Below, piece after piece: positions 1 to 8,545 of a stretch of DNA of 64,000 nucleotides. Source of the stretch: Vibrio sp. FE10 (GTDB lineage Bacteria > Pseudomonadota > Gammaproteobacteria > Enterobacterales > Vibrionaceae); assembly GCF_030297155.1 (NCBI RefSeq), contig NZ_AP028067.1, forward strand, positions 186,001 through 250,000, read 5' to 3'. The notes below the pieces were generated by a model. The model did no database searches, was not told the DNA's origin, and saw nothing but the letters and a program-made list of their open reading frames with translations. Both the position numbers and the translations under genes were made by a program. Numbering within the stretch: position 1 is the first letter of the stretch; the number at the start of each line of letters is the position of its first letter.

Positions 1-42
1 CTCTTTGCCGTAAGCGTTCGTCGTGCGAGTTGTTTCTGTCAT
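1..42 (-). CDS. gpsA: Glycerol-3-phosphate dehydrogenase GpsA, N-terminal 14 codons only
   Basis: Only the first 14 codons are inside the window (MTETTRTTNAYGKE); the gene runs off the left edge. The start is ATG at 42 on the minus strand, preceded by a good ribosome binding site (AGGTGGAAG). The name rests on the neighbour secB, which lies directly upstream of gpsA in enterobacteria and vibrios, and on a Thr-rich N-terminus that resembles Vibrio GpsA from memory. The visible stretch contains no catalytic motif, so this is a context call. Confidence 0.6.
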   Translation of the reverse strand, partial: MTETTRTTNAYGKE

Positions 43-130
43 GCTTCCACCTAAAAATAATGAGGAAAATCGAAGAGTTCTGAAAAAGCTATCCACTAAA
101 ATAAGAAGAGCTTTCAATCTTAGTACAGTG

Positions 131-170
131 TAAAGAAAAAATGCACATCGCAGAAGTTACGATGTGCATT
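131..170 (-). terminator. Rho-independent terminator of secB
   Basis: Read on the minus strand, an 11-bp perfect stem (AATGCACATCG / CGATGTGCATT) with a 9-nt loop is followed by TTTTTTCTTTA. It lies 50 bases after the secB stop and before gpsA, so secB transcripts should mostly end here and gpsA probably needs its own promoter or readthrough. Confidence 0.8.
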
Positions 171-220
171 TAAAAGCTAACTAGCGCTTGAAACGTTAGA
201 GTTAAGTTCTACTTTGAGAC

Positions 221-688
221 TTAAGCCTGTTCGCCTTCAGCTTGTTGAGCTTGGTTCTGTAGATAGTTCATGAACAAAGCATCAAAGTTTACTGGAGCTA
301 GGTTCAGTTGAGGGAACGTACCTTTAACCACTAGGCTAGAAATCGTTTCACGAGCGTATGGGAACAGGATGTTCGGGCAGAATGCACCTAGGCAATGAGC
401 CAGTTGACCAGCTTCCATTTCGCTTGCAGAGAAGATGCCGCCTTGTTGAACTTCACAAAGGAACGCCGTGTCTTCTGCATTCTTAACCGTAACAGTTAGA
501 CGTAGGATTACTTCGTAAACGCCTTCGCCAAGTTCACGGCTTTGAGTGTCTAGATCCAGTTTTACATCTGGGTTCCACTCTTTCTGAAACATGTCTGGAG
601 AGTTTGGCGCTTCGAAAGATACGTCTTTTAGGAAGATACGTTGGATTGCGAAGTTTTGTTGTGCGTCTTGTTGTGCTGCTTCAGCCAT
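221..688 (-). CDS. secB: Protein-export chaperone SecB
   Basis: The 155-residue product matches the usual SecB length. It has the typical opening ([20 protein letters not shown]), the central region [20 protein letters not shown], and the conserved stretch around residues 100-125 ([14 protein letters not shown]). SecB is a cytoplasmic tetramer that holds preproteins unfolded and delivers them to SecA for Sec translocation. The acidic, Gln-rich tail ([12 protein letters not shown]) is normal for the family. It sits between yibN and gpsA as in E. coli, but the glutaredoxin gene grxC, which lies between yibN and secB there, is missing. Start ATG 688 has the upstream site AAGGACAAG. Confidence 0.97.
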   Translation of the reverse strand: MAEAAQQDAQQNFAIQRIFLKDVSFEAPNSPDMFQKEWNPDVKLDLDTQSRELGEGVYEVILRLTVTVKNAEDTAFLCEVQQGGIFSASEMEAGQLAHCLGAFCPNILFPYARETISSLVVKGTFPQLNLAPVNFDALFMNYLQNQAQQAEGEQA

Positions 689-714
689 TTTCTTGTCCTT
701 AAAAAATTTAAATT

Positions 715-748
715 AGGTTTTGTTCGTCATACCTGCCGGACAAAACCT
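715..748. other. Hairpin between yibN and secB
   Basis: An 11-bp stem (AGGTTTTGTTC / GGACAAAACCT, one G-T pair) with a 12-nt loop. On the minus strand it follows the rhodanese gene by about 45 bases and is followed by an AT-rich stretch with a run of six T a few bases later. It may be a weak terminator or an RNA-processing hairpin upstream of secB. Confidence 0.5.
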
Positions 749-794
749 TAAAGTCATATTCGTGTAATCAGGTCAGCTTACTTTTTGCTTTGAA

Positions 795-1229
795 CTACTT
801 CTTACCTTTAACCAAAGGTAAGTTAGCTTCGCTCCAAGCCACTAAGCCGCTTTTCAGCACACTTACATTCTCGAAGCCCGCTTTAACCAGTAGGTTTGCG
901 CTTTCTTGAGCGGTTTGACCTGTCTTGCATACTACGATGATTGGGTCTGCTTTGTGGCTTTCAAGGCTACCAAAGCTATTTGCTTTGATGTCTGACGGCA
1001 AAATGTGAACTGCGTCCGTAATATGGCCCTTTTTGAACTCATCCTTAGTACGAATATCAACCACAACACCGTTTTCACGGTTAATCATGTGTGTGGTTTG
1101 CGCTGCCGTGATCTCTTTGTAGGCTGCGTTTGATGTCTTGATAACGTTCGCAATGATGGCAACAACCAAGCCGATCCATACGATGGCTAAAATCATATTC
1201 TCTTGAACAAATGGAACTAATTCTTGCAT
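795..1229 (-). CDS. yibN: Membrane-anchored rhodanese-like protein (YibN family)
   Basis: The protein has 144 residues: one N-terminal membrane segment (about residues 13-30, MILAIVWIGLVVAIIANVIK) followed by a rhodanese domain (about 45-140). The active-site loop reads VVCKTGQTA with the catalytic cysteine near residue 102, and the first rhodanese signature VVDIRTKDEFKKGHI is clear. Length and layout match E. coli YibN (143 residues). Rhodaneses carry sulfur as a cysteine persulfide; the physiological role of YibN is not firmly known. It marks the left edge of the polysaccharide locus: in E. coli it faces gpmM directly, here gpmM is 46 kb away. Confidence 0.92.
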   Translation of the reverse strand: MQELVPFVQENMILAIVWIGLVVAIIANVIKTSNAAYKEITAAQTTHMINRENGVVVDIRTKDEFKKGHITDAVHILPSDIKANSFGSLESHKADPIIVVCKTGQTAQESANLLVKAGFENVSVLKSGLVAWSEANLPLVKGKK

Positions 1230-1632
1230 ATCTTGAACTCTTATTCGTTATTGGGCGAAAAACTATAGGTCAGGAGTATAGCGAGAAAGGGGGGGAGAAT
1301 ACAGAGGGAGTATGTTGTTGTAATTAACAGTATTGGTGACAGTTCATGGGGTTAACCTTCTTTGACCCTAGATCCCACTTCGAATACTTAATGGATTGAT
1401 CAATCGGCAGTTAGAATGGCCTTTTTGTATGCCAACTTATGCGAAGACCAATTCTACTTTTCGCAAGTGTCGCTCCGCTCAAATGTTGCAATAAAACGAG
1501 TTTACTGAGGGGATGAGATTATCATGATAAGAATACAAGTTTTCACTTTGTGATCCATATAAGTACACGTGCTCTCCCATGGATATACCAGTAAAGCGAA
1601 GTCAGTAAAGAGATCTCGCATAAAGTTTAAAC

Positions 1633-1661
1633 TGGTTAAAATGCACTTATTTTGCTAGCAT
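1633..1661 (+). promoter_or_regulatory. Putative promoter of unit A with shared 15-base element
   Basis: TGGTTA (-35-like, 1633-1638), a 17-nt spacer and TAGCAT (-10-like, 1656-1661) preceded by TGC as in an extended -10. Positions 1643-1657 read GCACTTATTTTGCTA, which recurs upstream of the other two ops elements in this window (19418 and 27502). The ops site lies 82 bases downstream. Confidence 0.6.
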
Positions 1662-1722
1662 TTGGTGTTCTATCCGTCATTAAATGTGAACTCAGTATAC
1701 ACACTAACAAGATTTTGCTTTT

Positions 1723-1750
1723 GGGAGCTAGACCTAAGGGCGGTAGCGTA
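1723..1750 (+). promoter_or_regulatory. JUMPStart / ops element of unit A
   Basis: The stretch GGGAGCTAGACC, then TAAGGGCGGTAGCGTA, carries the ops core GGCGGTAGCGTA at 1739-1750. Ops pauses RNA polymerase and recruits RfaH, which suppresses termination across long polysaccharide operons. It lies 60 bases before the first gene of unit A. Confidence 0.9.
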
Positions 1751-1809
1751 TCTGATGTGTGAGTGTTGGAACCCGACAATGTTAAAAATATTGAAAATGT
1801 TAAGTCTTT

Positions 1810-3318
1810 ATGCGTACTAAAAATAGTATAATAAATATAGTTGCTACTTATGCTAACTTTACTATCAGTACAATAGCGAGACTAGCTTATAGATACTATT
1901 TTATTACAATACTTGGAGTTGAGTATTTAGGGTTAAATGCACTATATACTAACCTTATATTCTTATTATCAGCGGGTGAAATGGGGGTCTCCCAAGCAAT
2001 TTCATTTAGTCTATATAAACCAGTTTCACGAGGTGAAGACAGTAAGATTTTAGAAGTTATTGTATATTTGAGGAAAATATACTTTTTGATTGGTGTTGGA
2101 ATATCTGTTGTAGGTCTATGCCTACTTCCATTATTACCACTTATATCTAAGGAAGTGGATTCCTTACCTGGCGCATATGTTGTATTTATTCTTTTTGTAG
2201 TCAATGCGTCTTCAACATACTTCTTTACACACAAAAGAATATTCATTACAGCTTGTCAAAAAGGTTATATGATCGCTCCATACCTGATCGCCTTTCAGGT
2301 GCTAGATTTGGCAGTGAAAATACTTCTGTTACATTTGTTTGAGAGTTTCGAATTGATTTTAATAAGTCAGATGATAGTGAAATTTATCGAATGTTACTTT
2401 GTGAATAGATTTATTAATAGAGAGTATCCAATATTAAACCTCATGAAGGGAGTTCAAACTTCTAAAGAGACAAAGACAGAAATTAAAGGGAATGTAATAT
2501 CTTTAATGTTCCACAAGTTTGGTGATGTGATATTAAATGGTACTGATAATGTTATCGTTTCTAAATTTCTAACTGTTTCTGTTCTAGGATTGTTCTCTAA
2601 TTATATATTGATAATGCAAACGCTCGTAACCTTATTGAGTCAAACCTTTAGTGCGGTAATATCTAGTGTTGGGAATTTAATTGTCACTAAAGAACAGGAT
2701 GAGATAGAAAAGATACTCAAAGCACTTGAATTGGCGGGTTTTTTTATATTTTCTTTTTTCTCTGTGTATTTATACTTGTTTGCTGATTATTTTATTAAAT
2801 CTTGGCTTGGGGAGGAATATTTGATAAATAGTAGTTTGCCTTTATTATTGGCTGTTAATTTATTTTTATATGGAATGAGAATTCCGATAAATACGGTTAA
2901 GTCAGCTGCGGGACTTTATGTTCAAGATAAATATGCCCCAATGATTCAAAGTGTAATTAATATCGCTTTTTCTGTTTATTTAGTTAATGACTTCGGAGTT
3001 GATGGAGTTGTTATGGGAACGATTATCTCAGGCGTCCTTGTCCCCCTATGGATTAGACCTCTGGTTGTTTATAGAAATCTTTTAACAAGGAAATCTTTGA
3101 AGGTTTATTACTTAAGCAGCCTTAGCTATGCGGTGGTTTTTTCTTTAACGCTATGTATTTCATCTTACTTATTCTTTGATTTCGCTTATGTTGAAAATGA
3201 GGTTGTAAAAGGTATTTTGCTATCTCCATTAATTGCCTTGATATTGTTATTACCTTACTTTAAACGAAGTGAATTCGATTTTCTTTATCAGCGTGTAGTT
3301 AGAAGGTTTATTAAATGA
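1810..3318 (+). CDS. wzx: Polysaccharide flippase Wzx (unit A)
   Basis: A very hydrophobic 502-residue protein with about 12-14 predicted membrane segments and the N-terminal pattern of the Wzx/RfbX (MOP superfamily) flippases (SIINIVATYANFTISTIARL, then FITILGVEYLGLNALYTN). Such proteins move undecaprenyl-diphosphate-linked repeat units across the inner membrane. The central stretch around 240-265 (LNGTDNVIVSKFLTVSVLGL) is typical of the second half of the family. It is the first gene after the JUMPStart and overlaps the next gene by ATGA, indicating one operon. The coding sequence is strongly AT-rich compared with secB and gpmM, as is usual for horizontally moved antigen clusters. Specificity cannot be read from sequence. 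Confidence 0.92.
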   Translation: MRTKNSIINIVATYANFTISTIARLAYRYYFITILGVEYLGLNALYTNLIFLLSAGEMGVSQAISFSLYKPVSRGEDSKILEVIVYLRKIYFLIGVGISVVGLCLLPLLPLISKEVDSLPGAYVVFILFVVNASSTYFFTHKRIFITACQKGYMIAPYLIAFQVLDLAVKILLLHLFESFELILISQMIVKFIECYFVNRFINREYPILNLMKGVQTSKETKTEIKGNVISLMFHKFGDVILNGTDNVIVSKFLTVSVLGLFSNYILIMQTLVTLLSQTFSAVISSVGNLIVTKEQDEIEKILKALELAGFFIFSFFSVYLYLFADYFIKSWLGEEYLINSSLPLLLAVNLFLYGMRIPINTVKSAAGLYVQDKYAPMIQSVINIAFSVYLVNDFGVDGVVMGTIISGVLVPLWIRPLVVYRNLLTRKSLKVYYLSSLSYAVVFSLTLCISSYLFFDFAYVENEVVKGILLSPLIALILLLPYFKRSEFDFLYQRVVRRFIK

Positions 3319-4235
3319 GCTCTCCCTTGGTCTCAATTATCTCACCATGCTTTAATGGTGAAAGATATATAGACCGATTTTTGGAATCGGTTTTATCTCA
3401 AGACTATGAATCTATTGAGTTGATAGTTATTGATGACGGTTCTACCGACAAAACCTTATGTAAGCTCTATAGCTATAAAGACCGATTTGAAGAAAAAGGT
3501 TATAGATATAAAGTTTTGGTGCAAGATAATCAAGGGCAGTCGTCCGCTATAAATAAAGCTCTTCCTTTCGTTAAAGGGCAATTTTTGACTTGGCCTGATT
3601 CCGACGATGTGCTTACTAAGAGCTCTATTTCAAGAAAAGTAAGTTATCTCGGAAAAAATAACGATGTTAACATCGTTCGAAGTGATGTGGAATTTATTGA
3701 TGAGGACCATTCTCACCTTTACTATGCTTCTGATAGATATCATTTTCGTACAAAAAACATATTCGAAGACTTGATTTTTGAAAATGATGTGTACTTTTGT
3801 CCAGGTGGTTACATGATTAGGATGAGTTGCTTTGATTGTGTTTTTAGCAATCGAAATATTATTGAATCCAGGGCGGGACAGAATTGGCAAATGCTATTAC
3901 CAATATGTCTGAATAATATATGTGGATATATAGATGAAGTAACGTACCGCTATGTAGTAAGGAGAGGGTCCCACTCTAGGAGTAGCTCTACTTATTTAGA
4001 AAAGAAATCTAAATTCGAAAAACATCAATCTCTCTTGATTGATGTAGTCAACATGCTAGGTATTTCAGGATATATTTCTCCTATTAAACATAAATACCAG
4101 ATGAAGTTCATATATCTTGCATGTGAATATAATAAATTTTATGAGGCTATTGTCATAGTTAAAAATAACATTAGTCTAATCAGTATTTTTACTTTTCTTA
4201 AAGCTATTTTAAATCGATACCGGAATAAATCATGA
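3315..4235 (+). CDS. Family 2 glycosyltransferase (unit A, first)
   Basis: The 306-residue protein opens with the GT2 (GT-A fold) nucleotide-binding signature PLVSIISPCFNGERYIDRFL, followed by VIDDGSTD (residues about 38-45) and the metal-binding acidic motif DSDD near 95 (LTWPDSDDVL). These enzymes transfer a sugar from an NDP donor to the growing lipid-linked repeat unit on the cytoplasmic face. The C-terminal third is less conserved and may hold acceptor specificity. It is translationally coupled (ATGA overlaps) to the flippase upstream and the nitroreductase downstream. Donor and acceptor are unknown. Confidence 0.9.
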   Translation: MSSPLVSIISPCFNGERYIDRFLESVLSQDYESIELIVIDDGSTDKTLCKLYSYKDRFEEKGYRYKVLVQDNQGQSSAINKALPFVKGQFLTWPDSDDVLTKSSISRKVSYLGKNNDVNIVRSDVEFIDEDHSHLYYASDRYHFRTKNIFEDLIFENDVYFCPGGYMIRMSCFDCVFSNRNIIESRAGQNWQMLLPICLNNICGYIDEVTYRYVVRRGSHSRSSSTYLEKKSKFEKHQSLLIDVVNMLGISGYISPIKHKYQMKFIYLACEYNKFYEAIVIVKNNISLISIFTFLKAILNRYRNKS

Positions 4236-5221
4236 TTAGCTCTATTAAACGCATCCTAGGTCCATACAAAGAAAAGTTTCATTTGTGGCAATGTGCAATA
4301 TTTGATCTTAAGAGGTTTGATAAGTTCTACTCAAGTAAGTACGACTCGGACCTAACATGTGAAAATTTATCTGCGTGGATACTACAAGATAAGCATCGAA
4401 TAGAAAAGGCTTTGACATTGCCTAAGCCTAGGTTGAATTTTGGTGAGATTGCAGTTACTCGTCTGACAAAAAACCTACACAAATACTTTTCTGAATACGG
4501 CACTGGAGAGGAGTTTTTCTTTGGCGTCGGTGCCCTCCGTGCTTACAAAGAATTCCACGAAAACAATGGTGTGTCAGTTCCCCATTTCTTCAATCCGGGC
4601 ATCTTGGAAGCTTATTTTGATGATAAAGAAAGTTCGAGAGTGGGAACATTGGGTAATTCTGATTTGAATAAATTGCATGCTGATCATTATACTCATGTTT
4701 TCCAAGAGTTTTGCTTGGAACGATACAGTTGTCGAAACTATAGACCTGACTTGGTGGGTGCTGAAAAATTCAAAAAAGTTATGGATTTGGCTATTAAGGC
4801 TCCATCAGTCTGTAATCGACAGCATTGGAAAGTCCGAGTTTTTACCGGAGAAGAAAAAAATATTGTGCTACAGCATCAAAATGGAAACCTTGGCTTTACT
4901 GAAAATATACCTCATGTTGCATTGATAGTTAGCGACTTATCTGCGTTTTATAAGGCCAACGAAAGGAACCAACCTTTTGTCGACGGTGGCATATTTGCAA
5001 TGAACTTCATTTATGCATTACGTGCTTATGGTATTAGTTCTTGTGCATTAAATTGGTGTAATGATATTGCTGTTGATAAGAGCTTTTATAGCCAAGGTTA
5101 CCTCGTCGACTCAGAAACCGTTGTCTTAGCAATCGCATTTGGCTATGAGTCAGAGGTAGCACGTTTAGCTAAATCACCAAGAAAAAATGTCCAGGAGTTC
5201 TACCAGTATGATGCATCGTAA
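4232..5221 (+). CDS. Nitroreductase-family protein (unit A)
   Basis: A 329-residue protein. The C-terminal half (about residues 165-320) is a nitroreductase/FMN-binding domain: YSCRNYRPDLVGAEKFKKVM, then APSVCNRQHWKVRVF, and FVDGGIFAMNFIYALRAYGI. The N-terminal 150 residues (DKHRIEKALTLPKPRLNFGE) are a family-specific extension. It overlaps its neighbours (ATGA with the GT, 14 bases with the pyruvyl transferase). Nitroreductase-like proteins often sit beside polysaccharide pyruvyl transferases in exopolysaccharide clusters; their substrate there is not established. A redox step on a sugar or ketal donor is possible but is inference. Confidence 0.85.
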   Translation: MISSIKRILGPYKEKFHLWQCAIFDLKRFDKFYSSKYDSDLTCENLSAWILQDKHRIEKALTLPKPRLNFGEIAVTRLTKNLHKYFSEYGTGEEFFFGVGALRAYKEFHENNGVSVPHFFNPGILEAYFDDKESSRVGTLGNSDLNKLHADHYTHVFQEFCLERYSCRNYRPDLVGAEKFKKVMDLAIKAPSVCNRQHWKVRVFTGEEKNIVLQHQNGNLGFTENIPHVALIVSDLSAFYKANERNQPFVDGGIFAMNFIYALRAYGISSCALNWCNDIAVDKSFYSQGYLVDSETVVLAIAFGYESEVARLAKSPRKNVQEFYQYDAS

Positions 5222-6332
5222 AGTAGGTATACTAAATTTTCAATATTCTACACATAATTACGGAGCTGTTTTACAAGCATCTGCGTTAGAGCATGTTATT
5301 AAACATGAATTTAATATCCCAACGGAGCATATTGATTTTATACCAGTGCCGGTCAATGAGACTTCACGATTAAGGCAGTTTATCGTGCGGGCTCTCAAGC
5401 AGTTGGGGGTAACAAACCCTAGAAAAAGGCCAGATATTGCTAATGAACAGGTATTTGAGTGTTTTAGAAAAGACTTCATAACTAGAAGTGCAACTACACT
5501 TTCTGATAAAAGTGCTTTTGCAGGACAATATAGAGGTTATTCTCATGTTGTTGTTGGTAGTGATCAAGTTTGGCGAACCAGTTATACAAAACAAAATGCT
5601 GATTTGTTTTTCTTACCTTTTAGAGGTAGAGGTCCAATAAAAATTTCATATGCGGCAAGTTTTGGCGTAGATTTTTGGGAGGAAAGTAAGTACTTCAAAA
5701 ACTCTGAGTTCATGGAATGGTTAAATGATTTTGATCATGTTTCAGTGAGAGAGGTTGCTGGTATTGATATTTGTAGCCAGAGTTTAATGTATACAAAAGC
5801 CATGCATGTGCTTGACCCTACTCTATTGGCGGGACTTGATTTTTTTGAATCGATACTCCAGCATTATGAACTGGCAGGTAAACCTGAGAGTCAAACCCCT
5901 ACAGTGGCTTACTATAAGTTGGATGTTGATCGTTCTTTCAGTGATGCCGCCGAATCTTTAGCCTCAAAGCTAAATACACAAGCAGAGAATTTTTACTACA
6001 AACCTAATGGTAATGGATATGAGTACTTTTCCGTACCGGAATGGTTAGGTAAAATCAAGTCAAGTCAAGTTGTGTTGACTGATTCCTATCATTGTATTTG
6101 TCTTGCTATCTTGTTTAAAAAAGAATTCGTATGTGTGTCGAATGCTTCACGTGGAGTTAGTCGATTAGAGAGTTTACTCGGAATGGTAGGGTTAGAAGAG
6201 CGGCTAGTCTCCTCACCAGATAATATTGAGAGCGCTCTCGAAAATCCGATCGACTATGTGTGTGTTGAAAAAAAATTAGAGGCGCTTAGAGTTGAATCGA
6301 AGAGGTATTTACATGACGCTCTTAACATCTAA
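5208..6332 (+). CDS. Polysaccharide pyruvyl transferase family protein
   Basis: A 374-residue protein of the WcaK/CsaB-type pyruvyl transferase family (PF04230): N-terminal VGILNFQYSTHNYGAVLQ, a central VVGSDQVWR (about residues 112-120), and C-terminal LTDSYHCICLAILFKKEF, corresponding to the conserved SxRxH-like region. The family adds pyruvate ketals from phosphoenolpyruvate to sugars, giving the polymer negative charge. I chose ATG 5208 because CCAGGAG lies 11 bases upstream; an in-frame ATG at 5187 would extend it by seven residues without a clear ribosome site. The start is inside the nitroreductase gene and the end overlaps the polymerase gene, so translation is coupled. Confidence 0.88.
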   Translation: MMHRKVGILNFQYSTHNYGAVLQASALEHVIKHEFNIPTEHIDFIPVPVNETSRLRQFIVRALKQLGVTNPRKRPDIANEQVFECFRKDFITRSATTLSDKSAFAGQYRGYSHVVVGSDQVWRTSYTKQNADLFFLPFRGRGPIKISYAASFGVDFWEESKYFKNSEFMEWLNDFDHVSVREVAGIDICSQSLMYTKAMHVLDPTLLAGLDFFESILQHYELAGKPESQTPTVAYYKLDVDRSFSDAAESLASKLNTQAENFYYKPNGNGYEYFSVPEWLGKIKSSQVVLTDSYHCICLAILFKKEFVCVSNASRGVSRLESLLGMVGLEERLVSSPDNIESALENPIDYVCVEKKLEALRVESKRYLHDALNI

Positions 6333-7587
6333 ATTGAACTACGCCTTTTGTGCTTTGGTGTTATTTTTCTTTTTGTACACGTTCAGAGTTCCATACTTGG
6401 GCAATTCTGCCATTATTGCGGTACTTATTTCTTTAGCATATGTAATATTTACAAATAAGCTAGGTGCTTTTCTCGGTCTTATCCTCCATCGAAATACGAT
6501 TTTTTATGTAGGGTTAGTTTCCACTCCTTTTGTATATTATCTGATACTCACTATATTTTTAGGAGAAATGGATTTTAGCTATTTGACACAGTATAAGCGA
6601 TTAGTCTTCTATTTTTTTGGTTCATCTGTTGTCTCAATCTTCATTTCAAGTTTGGTTGATATAGAGCGTCATAAATTGGTTAAAATATTTCGAACAGTTG
6701 TAGTTATTCAACTTTTGATCATGCTGACGGCTTTTTTTGTTCCCGCGTTTAGAGAGCTTCTAGCATTGACCAAACCTGAAGATTTAGTTCTTGTAGCTAA
6801 TCGATATAGTGATGGCGGGGTAAGAGGGTTATCTCTCTCTGGTCCACAGTTTTTTGGATTGGCTGTTACTTTGTCTTTTCTTCTTTTCTTATTTGTAGTT
6901 GATGAATATAACAACAAAAATAGAACATATATGTATATGTTCTATGCATTCATGTTGTTATTCTTTATGTCCGCTGGTCGAGTTATCTTGGTCGCTGCTG
7001 TGGTATTTTTTGTCTACCTATTATGCCAGAGTAGAATAAAGTCTTACTCTTTAGTCTTACGTTTTTTGTTTTTTTCAGTGATCGCTGCGATCGTGATGGT
7101 TGCTATTTATTATTTGGTTCTTCCTTATTCATTCAAGGTAAGAATAGATAATTTTATTGGGTTTACATTTGAATTTATTCTCAATTATCTCGAAAGCGGT
7201 AAGTTAGAGACCTCATCGACAAATCACTTACTTGAAATGTATTTCCCAATATCTTTGGAAACGTTTGTTTTTGGCGATGGTCGATATTCAGGTACACTTA
7301 CCGGCTACTATATGAATACGGATAGTGGTTATATGCGTCAGATTCTTGCCTCTGGTATTATGAGTTTGGTCTTATTTTTCTTTTCTACTGTTTATTTACT
7401 TTATTTTTGCGCTATTGATATTTGCCGAAATAATAAATCGGCAGTTTCTGGTGTATTATTGTCATCAACTGTTCTTCTTTTAATTTTCCAGTATAAAGGC
7501 GAGGTTTTGGGGTACTTTCTAAACTTACATATGATTCTTTGGGTGTTTTATTTTACTTATAGGTATAAAAAAATTAATGAGTATTAG
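6313..7587 (+). CDS. wzy: O-antigen/capsule polymerase Wzy-like membrane protein (unit A)
   Basis: A 424-residue protein with about 10-12 hydrophobic segments and one large periplasmic loop (about residues 285-350). Wzy polymerases share little primary sequence; the call rests on topology, size and position in a Wzx cluster. Weak O-antigen-ligase-like features are GVRGLSLSGPQFFG and the later VFGDGRYSG, resembling the conserved loop of the Wzy_C/EpsG-type proteins. Wzy joins repeat units on the periplasmic side. ATG 6313 has AGAGGT seven bases upstream and overlaps the pyruvyl transferase by 20 bases. Strongly AT-rich. Confidence 0.82.
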   Translation: MTLLTSKLNYAFCALVLFFFLYTFRVPYLGNSAIIAVLISLAYVIFTNKLGAFLGLILHRNTIFYVGLVSTPFVYYLILTIFLGEMDFSYLTQYKRLVFYFFGSSVVSIFISSLVDIERHKLVKIFRTVVVIQLLIMLTAFFVPAFRELLALTKPEDLVLVANRYSDGGVRGLSLSGPQFFGLAVTLSFLLFLFVVDEYNNKNRTYMYMFYAFMLLFFMSAGRVILVAAVVFFVYLLCQSRIKSYSLVLRFLFFSVIAAIVMVAIYYLVLPYSFKVRIDNFIGFTFEFILNYLESGKLETSSTNHLLEMYFPISLETFVFGDGRYSGTLTGYYMNTDSGYMRQILASGIMSLVLFFFSTVYLLYFCAIDICRNNKSAVSGVLLSSTVLLLIFQYKGEVLGYFLNLHMILWVFYFTYRYKKINEY

Positions 7588-8545
7588 TATTATTATCCCA
7601 GCTTATAACTCGGATAGATATATTGTTGAGGCTTTAGACTCAATTACAAAGCATAATGAGTGTGACCTTGAAATTATTGTTATTGATGATGGATCGATCG
7701 ACGATACAAAGAGCCTAGTTGAGAGTTATATATCAGAAGATTGTAGGGTGCGGTATGTTTATCAATCAAACCAGGGGCAATCCGTAGCTAGAAATGTAGG
7801 TCAAACCTTAGCTAATAAGGATTATGTCCTTTTTATGGATAGCGATGATACTTATGAGCCTGGTTCAATAGATCGGCTTTATCATCAGGTGGTTTCTAAC
7901 CGGTTAGATGGCCTTTTTTTTGAGGCAAAAGACTTCGATGAAATGAATGGAGAGAGTGGCATCAAGTTTGATTACTCACGTCCTACTCAAAAGAAAGGTG
8001 CTGTGGCGACAGGTCAAGAGTTGTTTGTTGACTTTGTTTCCGAAAATACTTTAACTGTCTCTCCATGTTTGTACTTGATTCGACGAGAAATTGTAGGAAA
8101 GATAAGTTTCTTTCCTAATATTCATTATGAAGATAACTTATTTACTTTTCAGTTACTTATGTCTGAATCTCTCAAGAGGTGTCAAACACTAAATGAGGCT
8201 TTTTATAATCGAAGAGTTCGTTATGGTTCTATAATGACGGGAGAGAAGACAAGCAGACATCTAGAAGGTTATTATCAGGTTTATTTAGGTGTATGTGATT
8301 ATATTAGAGAGAATCGAGAACAACTTCATGGGGATCTTTTGATTTGTATATTACGTTTTAAGGCTCGATTAATGTACAAAGTCTCCCTTGCTTTAGTGGA
8401 AACAAGAAATTTGTATTCATTAAGAGGGTTAAAAATAAGATACTTCCTTTTTTGTCATGTGACTAAAAATATTCGTTACCTGAAAAGTAGTCAGTTGTTT
8501 TCAATTTTAATTCCAGAAGTTAATTTAGTTAGAGGTTTTCTATGA
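7577..8545 (+). CDS. Family 2 glycosyltransferase (unit A, second)
   Basis: A 322-residue GT2 enzyme: N-terminal ISIIIPAYNSDRYIVEALDS, VIDDGSIDDT (about 37-46), QGQSVARNVGQ, and the metal-binding MDSDDTY near residue 95. It should add one sugar to the lipid-linked intermediate at the cytoplasmic face of the membrane. It overlaps the polymerase by 11 bases and the epimerase homologue by ATGA, so it is translated within the same operon. Donor sugar unknown. Confidence 0.9.
   Translation: MSISIIIPAYNSDRYIVEALDSITKHNECDLEIIVIDDGSIDDTKSLVESYISEDCRVRYVYQSNQGQSVARNVGQTLANKDYVLFMDSDDTYEPGSIDRLYHQVVSNRLDGLFFEAKDFDEMNGESGIKFDYSRPTQKKGAVATGQELFVDFVSENTLTVSPCLYLIRREIVGKISFFPNIHYEDNLFTFQLLMSESLKRCQTLNEAFYNRRVRYGSIMTGEKTSRHLEGYYQVYLGVCDYIRENREQLHGDLLICILRFKARLMYKVSLALVETRNLYSLRGLKIRYFLFCHVTKNIRYLKSSQLFSILIPEVNLVRGFL

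Larger units (their letters stand above)
1230..1809 (+). other. Intergenic leader region of polysaccharide unit A
   Basis: A 580-base gap between yibN (minus) and the first flippase (plus). No credible gene is seen. The right half holds a promoter-like element and the JUMPStart/ops site listed separately; the left half (1250-1600) holds nothing that I recognise apart from the presumed yibN promoter. Confidence 0.6.
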
